DNA of 7,245 bases from Bacillota bacterium (GCA_023399355.1 JAEWQC010000245.1:1-7245), one strand, 5' to 3'. Counted from the stretch's first letter, positions 1 to 6,341 are shown. Numbers and translations: made by a program. The notes: generated by a model from the letters alone, not told the origin.

Positions 1-2
1 TT

Positions 3-407
3 TTATTTAGTTTTTGTCTGCTCCTCCGGTAATTCTTTCCTGTGCTCTCTTTCCAGATTTACACCTTGTATATGTATGTTTACTTCAATGACGTTCAACC
101 CTGTCATTTCCTCCACGGCGCTTTTTACCTTTTCCTGTATCGTCCATGCGACTTCCGGAATACGAAAGCCATATTCTACAATAATGAACAAATCTATTGC
201 TGCTTCCTTTTCGCCAACTTCCACCTTGACACCTTTGGAAAGATTTTTCCGGCCAAGTGCTTCAGCAATACCACCGGCAATACCACCGCTCATGCTGGTT
301 ACACCTGGCACCTCGGTCGCGGCGATCCCTGCTATAATGGCAACTACTTCATCAGTGATCTTTATGGCACCGATTTCGTTGACCATACTTTGGGTATTTT
401 CTTCCAT
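3..407 (-). CDS. yqhY: Asp23/Gls24 family protein (YqhY-like)
   Basis: This complete 134-residue protein belongs to the Asp23/Gls24 (DUF322) family of small, soluble, envelope-associated proteins. Visible family features are the N-terminal stretch GAIKITDEVVAIIAGIAA (residues 13-30), EVPGV (32-36), the glycine-rich GGIAGG segment (41-46), alternating beta-strand regions around 59-79, and VNIHIQGV near 109-116. There is no signal peptide or membrane segment. The ATG is preceded by GGAGG six bases upstream, so the start is secure. In B. subtilis the homologue yqhY lies a few genes downstream of spoIIIAH, after accB and accC, and has been linked to acetyl-CoA carboxylase activity. Here it follows spoIIIAH directly, so the symbol rests on position plus family and the function is inferred. 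It has its own SigA-type promoter and is probably expressed in growing cells. Confidence 0.88.
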   Translation of the reverse strand: MEENTQSMVNEIGAIKITDEVVAIIAGIAATEVPGVTSMSGGIAGGIAEALGRKNLSKGVKVEVGEKEAAIDLFIIVEYGFRIPEVAWTIQEKVKSAVEEMTGLNVIEVNIHIQGVNLEREHRKELPEEQTKTK

Positions 408-440
408 AGCTTACCTCCATAGGGTTACTCGATTGAAAGT

Positions 441-469
441 ATTATAACATTTTTCTCCTGCCAAGTAAA
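441..469 (-). promoter_or_regulatory. SigA-type promoter of the Asp23-family gene
   Basis: On the minus strand a perfect TATAAT -10 (446-441) sits in an extended-10 context, TGTTATAAT. It lies 17 bases from TTTACT (469-464), which matches the TTGACA -35 consensus at 4 of 6 positions. Transcription would begin near 434, giving a leader of about 27 bases with GGAGG before the ATG at 407. The site is sequence-derived only, but the -10 quality and spacing make it the best promoter in the window. Confidence 0.72.
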
Positions 470-491
470 ATAAAGATTGTAAAGGCTGATC

Positions 492-539
492 GTTGACTTA
501 GTCAACAATTTGCCTCGAGCAGATTGTTGATATATCAAC
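492..539. repeat. Nested inverted repeat made of two palindromes
   Basis: Two palindromes face each other: GTTGACTTAGTCAAC (492-506, 7-base arms around one base) and GTTGATATATCAAC (526-539, perfect). Their inner halves extend into a hairpin with 12-base arms, TCAACAATTTGC (502-513) and GCAGATTGTTGA (519-530), with one G-T type mismatch and the loop CTCGA. No T tract follows on either strand, so it is not a standard intrinsic terminator. It lies between spoIIIAH and the Asp23-family promoter, about 22 bases upstream of the -35. It could be a regulator-binding site, a transcript-stabilising hairpin at the end of spoIIIA, or both. Confidence 0.75.
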
Positions 540-559
540 TGCTTGCCCATGCATCCTGA

Positions 560-1147
560 TTAAAACATGGTTTTTATATGGATCTCATCTATTGATACTT
601 TCGCCTGTCTGGTCACAACATCTGCAATCTGTGCAGTCTGTGACGTTGAAAGGCTTGGTGTCTTGACTACGATATCCACGCTTCCGTCATCTGCGAATAA
701 GACAAAGCTGTCTGCAAATCCAAGTTTATTAATAAGTGCTTCAATCCGCATTTCTTTATCCGCATTCCCGGTGATAGCCATCATTTTGTCATAAGCGGCC
801 GCTTTGGATTCCTTACTCGCATTGACATCCTCAGTTATTGCCTTTAAAGATTCACTGCTTTTATCCCTGCTGGTTTCCTTATCCATTTTGGATTCGGCAA
901 AAAAATCATTAGCCATTTTGGAGGCACTTACATTTTTCTGTGCAGTCACAGTGTCCGGTGTTCCCTGATCGGCCCCGGCAAGTCCTTCATTGTCAATTTC
1001 ATTGTCAACATACACGGCATCTCCGAGCTTTCCTTGCGTATTGGCAGAAGTGCTGCCCTGTCTGTAGCTGTATTGCAGATATCCCGCCACCACAATCATC
1101 AGTATCAATGCTAAAATCACAATCTGCTTTCTTTTAAAAACCATCAT
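560..1147 (-). CDS. spoIIIAH: Stage III sporulation protein SpoIIIAH
   Basis: SpoIIIAH is the mother-cell membrane protein whose extracellular domain forms a ring and, in B. subtilis, docks onto forespore SpoIIQ to make the channel joining the two compartments. The 195-residue product starts with a basic tail (FKRKQ) and a single membrane helix at about 8-24. A hydrophilic linker of about 100 residues follows, then the YscJ/FliF-like ring-building domain at about 125-195, ending in VDIVVKTPSLSTSQTAQIAD and the final strand IDEIHIKTMF. The length is close to the B. subtilis protein (about 218). Two adjacent ATG codons can serve as start; GGGGG lies seven bases before the first. It is the last spoIIIA gene and is separated from spoIIIAG by 111 bases, so it may have additional transcription of its own. 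Whether this organism has a SpoIIQ partner cannot be seen here. Confidence 0.95.
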   Translation of the reverse strand: MMVFKRKQIVILALILMIVVAGYLQYSYRQGSTSANTQGKLGDAVYVDNEIDNEGLAGADQGTPDTVTAQKNVSASKMANDFFAESKMDKETSRDKSSESLKAITEDVNASKESKAAAYDKMMAITGNADKEMRIEALINKLGFADSFVLFADDGSVDIVVKTPSLSTSQTAQIADVVTRQAKVSIDEIHIKTMF

Positions 1148-1209
1148 TACACTGCCCCCTTTATGAAACTGTTAAAATTGTTATTGGTTTTTTGTCCCAT
1201 TTAGTAAAT

Positions 1210-1238
1210 AATATATTCAGTTGACTATTTGTTTATAT
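1210..1238 (-). promoter_or_regulatory. Possible SigE-like internal promoter before spoIIIAH
   Basis: In the 111-base gap between spoIIIAG and spoIIIAH the minus strand carries ATA (1238-1236, within ATATAA), then 18 bases, then AATATATT (1217-1210). The latter matches 6 of 8 positions of the SigE -10 consensus CATACAnT. The spacing fits the usual SigE pattern. An internal promoter inside the spoIIIA locus has been reported in B. subtilis. The region is very AT-rich, so a chance match is quite possible. Confidence 0.28.
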
Positions 1239-1258
1239 CTGTTTTTTTGGAAAACCTG

Positions 1259-1858
1259 TCACTTTTTCCTCTGCACCACATGTACCTTGTGAGCCGCGAC
1301 ATCAAGCACTACCATCACTGAATCACAGATCCTTTCTCTTACCTCTGCACTGTCAGCGCCGTCTGCTACAACAAGCACTCCTTTAACTTCAGGTTCAATT
1401 TTTTTCAGAATGACCGGCTTTTTCCCCCCATCGGATGAATCCTCATAAGTAAGGGTGCTGTCATATTCCTCCTGGTCTATGCTTCTTGTTCCACCTCCGC
1501 TGTCTTTTTCCTGTGTTCCGCTTTGATTCTTTTTTATATCATACGCTGGTACATTCTCGCTGCTGGTTGCATAGGTAATCATCACATCAGCCCTCCCGAC
1601 CCCCTTCATTTGCGAAAGTAAGGCCTCAAGGCGGGATTCATCATCAGTTCCTCCAGATATAGCCAAATTACCTGAAACTGTTGCTTTGGGAGCTGTATCC
1701 TGATCGTTCCGGCTTGTATCTGTTCCCTTTCCTTTTAGCAGTGTACTGCCGGCAATAATTATGATGACACCGACAATGATAACTATCACCGTATTTTCAA
1801 CAACCTTCTTCCTGTCCTGCCCTTCTATCATAGACTTCAGCTTTTTTAAAATTTCCAT
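1259..1858 (-). CDS. spoIIIAG: Stage III sporulation protein SpoIIIAG
   Basis: SpoIIIAG forms a large ring in the intermembrane space between mother cell and forespore as part of the SpoIIIA channel. The 199-residue product has a basic cytoplasmic N-terminus, one strongly hydrophobic helix at about 22-41, a charged linker, and a ring-building domain. That domain starts at SRLEALLSQMKGVGRADVMITYA (about 75-97) and resumes at EPEVKGVLVVADGADSAEVR (about 155-174), ending in LDVAAHKVHVVQRKK. Between the halves lies the polar insertion (about 98-150) typical of SpoIIIAG. I chose the ATG at 1858 rather than the in-frame ATG 15 bases upstream. AGAGGTGAT, a near-perfect anti-16S match, lies just before 1858 and overlaps the upstream codons. 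The gene follows spoIIIAF by 33 bases. Confidence 0.95.
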   Translation of the reverse strand: MEILKKLKSMIEGQDRKKVVENTVIVIIVGVIIIIAGSTLLKGKGTDTSRNDQDTAPKATVSGNLAISGGTDDESRLEALLSQMKGVGRADVMITYATSSENVPAYDIKKNQSGTQEKDSGGGTRSIDQEEYDSTLTYEDSSDGGKKPVILKKIEPEVKGVLVVADGADSAEVRERICDSVMVVLDVAAHKVHVVQRKK

Positions 1859-1891
1859 ATCATCACCTCTCATTGATAACCCAGCCGCTGC

Positions 1892-2611
1892 TCATTTTTG
1901 TAAAGAATTTATCTTGGAAATAATTATATTGTCACTGCTTATGCCAAATATATCGCTAATCCTGTCTTCCAGTTTTTTCTTGACAGAAGGGTCGGAATTG
2001 TCGGTAATCACACTGGTACTTGTCTCTTCACCTATATCTATCTTTTTAATCCGTTCGACCGGTTTAATTGAATTATCCCCATCTTCGCTCTCCACAGTGA
2101 CAGTATCTTGTGGAGAACTGTCCCGTGTTGTTGGAGAACTGTCCCCCTTATCTTTTTTACCGGCTGGGCTTTCGGTCTCGGGGACGATTTCTATATAGGC
2201 CCGTTTTATTTCGCCGAAATTTTTGGAGTTGTAATCTTCGTTGAATATAACATCAGCATGGGCCTGCTTAACCCCTTTGACTTCTTTCGCATTCTGCTCC
2301 AGTTGTTCTATGATCTTGTCCCTGTAAACATCTACAATTTGCTTCATCTGCTCCTTTTTAAGAATTTTACTATCTTTTTCCACTTCAAGTTTGTCAAGTT
2401 GATTGCTGTTTGATACTTGAAATGCACTTATATCTGCGTTTCTTCCTAAAAGCCCTGTCAGTGGACTAATGATTGCAATAATTAAAATCGTCCCGGTTAC
2501 GAGGTTGATGTATTTTTTCATTTTGCCTGTGGGCAGCAACATTTCAAACATGATAATAAAAAGCACCAGTGCTACAATATTAATCACCCATTGTCTCGTA
2601 AACGCTAACAT
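1892..2611 (-). CDS. spoIIIAF: Stage III sporulation protein SpoIIIAF
   Basis: SpoIIIAF is a two-pass membrane protein of the SpoIIIA channel with a ring-type extracellular domain. Membrane helices are visible at about 7-25 and 36-54, separated by the conserved-looking MLLPTGKMKKY. A coiled, charged region follows (70-112), then the first part of the ring domain (VKGVKQAHADVIFNED, 111-126) and, after a polar insert, the last part (SVKKKLEDRISDIFGISSDNIIISKI, 209-234). At 239 residues it is longer than the B. subtilis protein (about 206). The extra length falls in a low-complexity stretch, about 145-185, containing a DSSPTTR/DSSPQDT repeat that reflects a DNA-level repeat. The ATG is preceded by an ideal GGAGGAGG five bases upstream. 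It lies 44 bases after spoIIIAE. Confidence 0.94.
   Translation of the reverse strand: MLAFTRQWVINIVALVLFIIMFEMLLPTGKMKKYINLVTGTILIIAIISPLTGLLGRNADISAFQVSNSNQLDKLEVEKDSKILKKEQMKQIVDVYRDKIIEQLEQNAKEVKGVKQAHADVIFNEDYNSKNFGEIKRAYIEIVPETESPAGKKDKGDSSPTTRDSSPQDTVTVESEDGDNSIKPVERIKKIDIGEETSTSVITDNSDPSVKKKLEDRISDIFGISSDNIIISKINSLQK
2089..2145. repeat. Repeat-like insert inside spoIIIAF
   Basis: Two identical 14-base copies of TGGAGAACTGTCCC (plus strand, 2111-2124 and 2132-2145) sit exactly 21 bases apart, keeping the reading frame. Beside them is an 8-base perfect inverted repeat, TCTCCACA (2089-2096) and TGTGGAGA (2109-2116). Together they encode about residues 156-175 of SpoIIIAF, in the polar region where this protein is longer than its relatives. 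The AGAACTGTCCC core resembles dispersed palindromic repeats that I recall from Clostridia genomes; that link is from memory and unverified. Confidence 0.6.
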
Positions 2612-2655
2612 TCAATCCTCCTCCCACATAAAACCCCGCCGGCATCAAACTATAC

Positions 2656-3879
2656 TTATCGAAGCATGGCACTCAGGTTCCCTGCACTGATAAGTGCTGT
2701 GACCGAAATCAGAAACATAACGGCAACCGCTGCAGTCACAGCAAAAATGTGAAGTATGGAACCGGCTACATCATTGATACAGTTGGTTATCCTCTTCTCC
2801 GAGATCGGCTCAAGCAATGCTCCTGCTGCCTTATAAAGCGCTACAAGCGCAATGATCTTAATCAAAGGGACAATACAGATTAAGATGACCCCAAGCATGA
2901 CTGCCACACCTGCTGCATTCTTGATAAGAAGTGTGCAGCCAATAACTGTGTCTGCCGCATCTGAGAGCGTTTTTCCCACAATTGGAATAAAAGTACTTAT
3001 CGCAAATTTGGCTGCTTTTTGAGTGACTCCATCTACAACAGCTCCCATAGACCCCTGCAGGGACACCACACCGATAAACAGGGTCAGTATGATTCCGAGA
3101 GCCCAAAGGCTTATTTGTTTTATAAAACCTGCCAGCCTTGTAAGCTGTACCTTTTCGGAAATATTGTTAACTATGGCAAGTATTGTTGAAAGAAAAATCA
3201 AGGGAATGAAAACATTCTTTATTATAGTTGCCGTGACTTCCACCACCATCAGCATGACCGGTTGAAAAATACCGCCGGTGGTAATATTGCCGCCAGAAAC
3301 CAGCAGGGTTATCAGTACAGGAACCGTGGCATACATAAAACCAACCATACCGTCAATAATCTCCACACCCAGCTTGATTGCAGTACTGAAACTGACAAGG
3401 AGAATGGATACAATTACAATATAACAGACATAAAAAGCGATTTCTGAAACGCTGTCGCTCAAAAATGCAGACTGCAAATTTCTAAGCAATGCACAGATTA
3501 CGATCAGCACGGCTAATTTTATCAGAATGCCAAGGTTCTGGTACAATTCATTGAATAAATACTTCAAAGCATTATTCATCAGGTTTTTAAAGTTGAAATC
3601 CAATTTTCCTGCGGAAATGTCTCCAATAATTTCAGAAGGGTCAACCCCATCAAGCATCGATTTGCTATCCTTATCCATATAGTTGTCCAATTCCTCTTCA
3701 ATCTTTGCAATTCCTCCTGCTTTTGATTGTTCCTGAAGAATTCTGTCCTCAATAGTTTTATCAGCCTGCCCTCCCTCATCCGAAAGGGCATAACAGGTAA
3801 AGCCTCCGCAAACTTGCAGTATCATAAATATCATTAAAACCAAAAAGTACTTTTTAAGGCTTTTGTAACGATTTTTCAT
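2656..3879 (-). CDS. spoIIIAE: Stage III sporulation protein SpoIIIAE
   Basis: SpoIIIAE is the large polytopic membrane protein of the SpoIIIA complex. The 407-residue product begins with a plausible signal peptide: a basic start KNRYKSLKK, a hydrophobic core at 11-28, and a possible cleavage after CYA near residue 31. An exported acidic segment follows (32-95), then about seven membrane helices: roughly 115-132, 147-166, 178-195, 205-240 (probably two), 256-275, 318-350 and 372-399. The conserved-looking stretch STFIPIVGKTLSDAADTVIG (295-314) and a C-terminal block ALLEPISEKRI (354-364) support the family call. Length agrees with B. subtilis SpoIIIAE (about 400). GGGGG lies only four bases before the ATG, a slightly short spacing. 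The gene follows spoIIIAD by 13 bases. Its exact role in the channel, permease-like or scaffold, is unknown. Confidence 0.96.
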   Translation of the reverse strand: MKNRYKSLKKYFLVLMIFMILQVCGGFTCYALSDEGGQADKTIEDRILQEQSKAGGIAKIEEELDNYMDKDSKSMLDGVDPSEIIGDISAGKLDFNFKNLMNNALKYLFNELYQNLGILIKLAVLIVICALLRNLQSAFLSDSVSEIAFYVCYIVIVSILLVSFSTAIKLGVEIIDGMVGFMYATVPVLITLLVSGGNITTGGIFQPVMLMVVEVTATIIKNVFIPLIFLSTILAIVNNISEKVQLTRLAGFIKQISLWALGIILTLFIGVVSLQGSMGAVVDGVTQKAAKFAISTFIPIVGKTLSDAADTVIGCTLLIKNAAGVAVMLGVILICIVPLIKIIALVALYKAAGALLEPISEKRITNCINDVAGSILHIFAVTAAVAVMFLISVTALISAGNLSAMLR

Positions 3880-3892
3880 AATTCCCCCTGTT

Positions 3893-4279
3893 TCAAGGCA
3901 TTACTTTGATAACCAAATCCAGCAGTGAAGTGATGATGGGAATAGCAAGTACTACGATTGTTACTTTCCCACCCAGTTCTATCTTAGAAGCGATTGAACC
4001 CTCGCCGGCATCCTTGCACACTTCCGCGCCAAATTCAGTGATGTATGCTATTCCAGTTATCTTAAGAACTGTAGTGAAATAAACCGGCTTAATATCCGCT
4101 TTGCTTGCAAAACCTTCCAGCACTTCAACAATGGCTGCTAACCTGGGTGCAAGAAGCATGAATATGACAATACCGGTGACAATACTGGCTTGAATGGCAA
4201 TTTCAGGCTTTTGGACGCGAAGGATGATGATGATTACAGCCGCTACGATACCAATGCCTATAATCTGCAGTATTTGCAT
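3893..4279 (-). CDS. spoIIIAD: Stage III sporulation protein SpoIIIAD
   Basis: This is a small integral membrane subunit of the SpoIIIA channel platform. The 128-residue product has hydrophobic helices at about 3-20, 29-52 and 104-126, with a weaker one near 66-82. Between the last two is the polar, conserved-looking ITEFGAEVCKDAGEGSIASKIELGGK (split around residues 80-105), typical of SpoIIIAD. The frame extends 11 codons upstream to a TTG, but I chose the internal ATG at 4279. GGGAGGATT lies at good distance before it, and the protein then matches the family's usual length and start (MQILQIIGIG). It is 54 bases downstream of spoIIIAC. The function is inferred entirely from family and operon. 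Confidence 0.94.
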   Translation of the reverse strand: MQILQIIGIGIVAAVIIIILRVQKPEIAIQASIVTGIVIFMLLAPRLAAIVEVLEGFASKADIKPVYFTTVLKITGIAYITEFGAEVCKDAGEGSIASKIELGGKVTIVVLAIPIITSLLDLVIKVMP

Positions 4280-4333
4280 CCGCTCAATCCTCCCTGGACA
4301 TTTATCCTGCAAGTATTTTAAAGACGTCTGGGA

Positions 4334-4531
4334 TTAATTCAGTTTGAATATTATTTTTACCGTTTCAAATAGATTTGCAATTTCTTTTACTACCATTAAA
4401 AGTACGACGATCAATCCGGCGAGAGTCGTCATCATGGCCTGTTCTTCACGGCCGGATCTGATCAGAAGCTGATTCAGTACAGCAACCAATATCCCTATTG
4501 CGGCAATCCTGAAAATCAAGTCAACCCCCAT
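4334..4531 (-). CDS. spoIIIAC: Stage III sporulation protein SpoIIIAC
   Basis: SpoIIIAC is a very small membrane protein of 65 residues, made almost wholly of two helices (about 5-24 and 35-52) joined by a polar turn, LIRSGREEQAM. This is the usual architecture of the family. With SpoIIIAD it is thought to form part of the membrane platform of the SpoIIIA secretion-like complex. Two in-frame ATG codons are possible, at 4540 and 4531. I prefer 4531 because AGAGGGG is only one base from the first but ten from the second, and the resulting start MGVD agrees with the B. subtilis protein. If 4540 is used the protein gains MNN. The gene begins 26 bases after spoIIIAB ends. Confidence 0.92.
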   Translation of the reverse strand: MGVDLIFRIAAIGILVAVLNQLLIRSGREEQAMMTTLAGLIVVLLMVVKEIANLFETVKIIFKLN

Positions 4532-4557
4532 ATTGTTCATTCCCCTCTTCTATTCAT

Positions 4558-5079
4558 TCAGATAAGCACGATCACTACGGCAATACCGCCCAATATGCCA
4601 AGGCTCCTGTACATTTTCTCATTTTTGCTTCGATTCACCTCGGCTTTAACTTCCTGGTGCTTCAATTGATCCAATGCAAGCCTGATGTTTTTCACCTGAC
4701 CCTCCAGGTCGGTACAGCCAAGTATTTTCCCAAATGTTAATAGAATTTCTTCATCTTCCTTGTTCAGTGCAGTTCTCTTTATGTTCTGTATTACGGCTTG
4801 CTCCCATGCCTGACTGGCACTTCTGTTCCTGCCTTCATTTAAAATCTCCACAGTCCCGGAGAAGAATAACCCCGCCTCACTTCTGCTTACCTTTCCGATC
4901 CGTATAAATACCTCAGCAATTACATCAGAAAGATAACTGATCTGGTTTTCAAACATCTGCAGCATGCTCTGAAGCTCTCTTAACTGCTGCGGCCTCTTGC
5001 GGCAATCCGTCGACAGCACAGCTCCCAGAAATGTACACGAAAGTATTACAATCAGACTCCCTGCGATTTTAAACAGCAT
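4558..5079 (-). CDS. spoIIIAB: Stage III sporulation protein SpoIIIAB
   Basis: SpoIIIAB resembles the GspF-type platform protein of type II secretion and probably couples the SpoIIIAA ATPase to the membrane complex. The 173-residue product has an N-terminal helix (about 4-22) and a C-terminal helix (about 158-173) around a mostly helical soluble domain. Just after the first helix comes the family signature RKRPQQLRELQSMLQMFENQ (27-46), followed by ISYLSD. Near the end, EVNRSKNEKMYRSLGILGG leads into the last helix. An upstream TTG (5088) keeps the frame open, but GGGAG abuts it and lies nine bases from the ATG at 5079, so I chose the ATG. The start overlaps the end of spoIIIAA by 11 bases, suggesting translational coupling. 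Confidence 0.94.
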   Translation of the reverse strand: MLFKIAGSLIVILSCTFLGAVLSTDCRKRPQQLRELQSMLQMFENQISYLSDVIAEVFIRIGKVSRSEAGLFFSGTVEILNEGRNRSASQAWEQAVIQNIKRTALNKEDEEILLTFGKILGCTDLEGQVKNIRLALDQLKHQEVKAEVNRSKNEKMYRSLGILGGIAVVIVLI

Positions 5080-6091
5080 ATGGATCAACTCCCGGCAAAG
5101 GTTTCATTTTTATTCCGTCAATAATCTCCATCAAGGAACCCGGCCCATTCAGGTTTCCAAGCACAATATACCTTTCAAAAATCTTCTCTTCCATCATTTT
5201 CAATACTTCGCGCCTGCTTTGAAGTTCTGATACATTATACCCGTGCGCCGATGTCACTATTTTTACGCCTGCATTTAATACGCAGTGCACCGCCTCCCGA
5301 TCTCCTTCATTACCGATTTCGTCCGTTATGATGACATTCGGAGACATTGAACGGATCAGCATGGTCATGCCTAGACTTTTGGGGCATCCGTCAAGAACGT
5401 CTGTCCGGCACCCCACGTCATTCTGTGGAACACCGTGCAGACAAGCAGCAATTTCAGACCGTTCATCTACGATTCCAACCTTTACCCCCCTGAAGGACTC
5501 CTTTGGAAAGCCGTCACTCAGCGTTCTGGCTACGTCCCTTAGAATTGTCGTCTTACCGCACTGCGGCGGGGAGATGATCAGTGTATTATAGATTTCGGAA
5601 CTATTCTTTATGATGTATTTCATGATCTTTCCCGAGCATCCAATGACCTGATTTGAAATTCTTATATTAAGACCGGCTATATCCTTGATATTCCTGACAC
5701 TGCTTCCGTCAGTGACAACCCTGCCTGAAAGTCCGACTCTGTGCCCTCCCCTGACAGTGATATATCCGTTTCTGATCTCTTCCTGATAAGCATATATGGA
5801 GTTTTCACTCATTAGTTCGAGTGAATTCTTAATATCCTCTTGTCTGACGATATAGCTTCTTTCGCATGAGTCTTGAAGAGAACCGTCCCTGCCGACAAAC
5901 CATTCCCTTTTATAATTTTGCAGCATCAGAGGCTTGTCTGCTCTGAGCCTGATCTCTTCCAATCCTTCTTCATTCTTTGAAACAGCTTGTTCGATAATAT
6001 CGGAGACCTCTTTGGGCAGCATTGGCAGGATATCTTTTAAAAAAGTGCTATGATGCTTGATAGCAGTATTTCTTCCAATTTCATTCTTCAT
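5069..6091 (-). CDS. spoIIIAA: Stage III sporulation ATPase SpoIIIAA
   Basis: SpoIIIAA is a cytoplasmic AAA-type ATPase related to type II/IV secretion motors and needed for the mother-cell channel. The 340-residue product has an N-terminal domain (about 1-150) containing EIRLRADKPLML (46-57) and RGGHRVGLSGRVV (114-126), then the nucleotide-binding core. Walker A is SPPQCGKTT (174-182), with serine where the first glycine of GxxxxGKT is expected. VDERSEIA (208-215) follows, then the Walker B region NVIITDEIG (252-260), with D257 and E258, and the sensor-like VTSAHG (279-284). The ATG at 6091 is preceded by GGGGG seven bases upstream. This is the first spoIIIA gene, preceded by 326 non-coding bases. 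Length and motif order match the family (about 307 in B. subtilis), so the call is secure. Confidence 0.97.
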   Translation of the reverse strand: MKNEIGRNTAIKHHSTFLKDILPMLPKEVSDIIEQAVSKNEEGLEEIRLRADKPLMLQNYKREWFVGRDGSLQDSCERSYIVRQEDIKNSLELMSENSIYAYQEEIRNGYITVRGGHRVGLSGRVVTDGSSVRNIKDIAGLNIRISNQVIGCSGKIMKYIIKNSSEIYNTLIISPPQCGKTTILRDVARTLSDGFPKESFRGVKVGIVDERSEIAACLHGVPQNDVGCRTDVLDGCPKSLGMTMLIRSMSPNVIITDEIGNEGDREAVHCVLNAGVKIVTSAHGYNVSELQSRREVLKMMEEKIFERYIVLGNLNGPGSLMEIIDGIKMKPLPGVDPYAV

Positions 6092-6117
6092 CTGTTTTCC
6101 CCCTGCAATTTGAATCT

Positions 6118-6142
6118 TATATATGTAATGAAAGAAGGATAT
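6118..6142 (-). promoter_or_regulatory. Candidate SigE-like promoter of spoIIIA
   Basis: The spoIIIA operon is transcribed by SigE in the mother cell in known species, so a SigE promoter is expected close upstream of 6091. The best placed candidate on the minus strand is AATATC with ATA at 6142-6140 and CATATATA at 6125-6118, matching CATACAnT at 6 of 8. The 14-base gap between them is a little shorter than the usual 16-18, so the assignment is weak. Transcription would start near 6110 and give a short leader before the GGGGG ribosome binding site. Confidence 0.33.
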
Positions 6143-6199
6143 TGTCTTTATAATAGTTATTTGACTTTGTCCAAATTTATGACTATATAATTTGCAGGC

Positions 6200-6234
6200 G
6201 AAAAAAAATTACAGTAGCATCGAGCTCCTGTAAT
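6200..6234 (-). terminator. Orphan intrinsic terminator upstream of spoIIIAA
   Basis: On the minus strand the perfect 7-base arms ATTACAG (6234-6228) and CTGTAAT (6214-6208) enclose an inner AGC/GCT pairing around the loop TCGAT. A run of eight or nine T follows at once. This is a textbook hairpin plus T tract for minus-strand transcripts, with no T tract on the other strand. It lies more than 140 bases past the lepB terminator and before spoIIIAA, so no annotated gene needs it. Confidence 0.78.
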
Positions 6235-6236
6235 CA

Positions 6237-6341
6237 CACAATTCGCTGAATTCGCCTATTGGGTCGGATATACTTTCTAAATGAACAGTAAAGAATAAAG
6301 GGGGATGAACCACTGTATTTGCGCAATTCAACAAATTCACC
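6237..6341. repeat. Two related 20-base motifs in the lepB-spoIIIAA gap
   Basis: On the minus strand GGTGAATTTGTTGAATTGCG (6341-6322) and GGCGAATTCAGCGAATTGTG (6256-6237) agree at 14 of 20 positions, including both GAATT cores. Each thus holds GAATT twice, eight bases apart, and the copies start 85 bases apart. No ATG exists on the minus strand between 6235 and 6373, so this stretch is probably non-coding. The motif is unfamiliar to me. Confidence 0.45.

Larger units (their letters stand above)
560..6091 (-). other. Complete spoIIIA operon
   Basis: All eight genes AA to AH are present, intact and in the standard order on the minus strand. Gaps run from an 11-base overlap (AA/AB) through 26, 54, 13, 44 and 33 bases to 111 bases before AH. 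No internal intrinsic terminator was seen, so one long transcript is plausible, perhaps topped up by an internal promoter near AH. The nested hairpin at 492-539 marks the likely 3' end, but it lacks a T tract. Confidence 0.93.

Noticed and set aside
42..447. Two overlapping plus-strand frames opposite the Asp23-family gene
   Set aside because: Both are antisense to a well-supported gene with a strong ribosome binding site and promoter.
492..539. Nested inverted repeat considered as an intrinsic terminator of spoIIIA
   Set aside because: No T tract follows the stem on either strand; it is kept only as an inverted repeat.
1761..2198. Plus-strand open frame of 145 codons across spoIIIAG and spoIIIAF
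   Set aside because: It is antisense to two clear spoIIIA genes, and its serine/leucine-rich translation is what the complement of lysine/glutamate-rich coding gives.
2858..3106. Minus-strand frame of 82 codons inside spoIIIAE
   Set aside because: It lies fully inside spoIIIAE in another frame and is rich in cysteine, serine and histidine, typical of a shadow frame.
6174..6181. CATAAATT on the minus strand as a SigE -10 for spoIIIA
   Set aside because: It matches CATACAnT at 7 of 8, but no ATA-type -35 lies 16-18 bases upstream, where there is a T run and GC-rich sequence.
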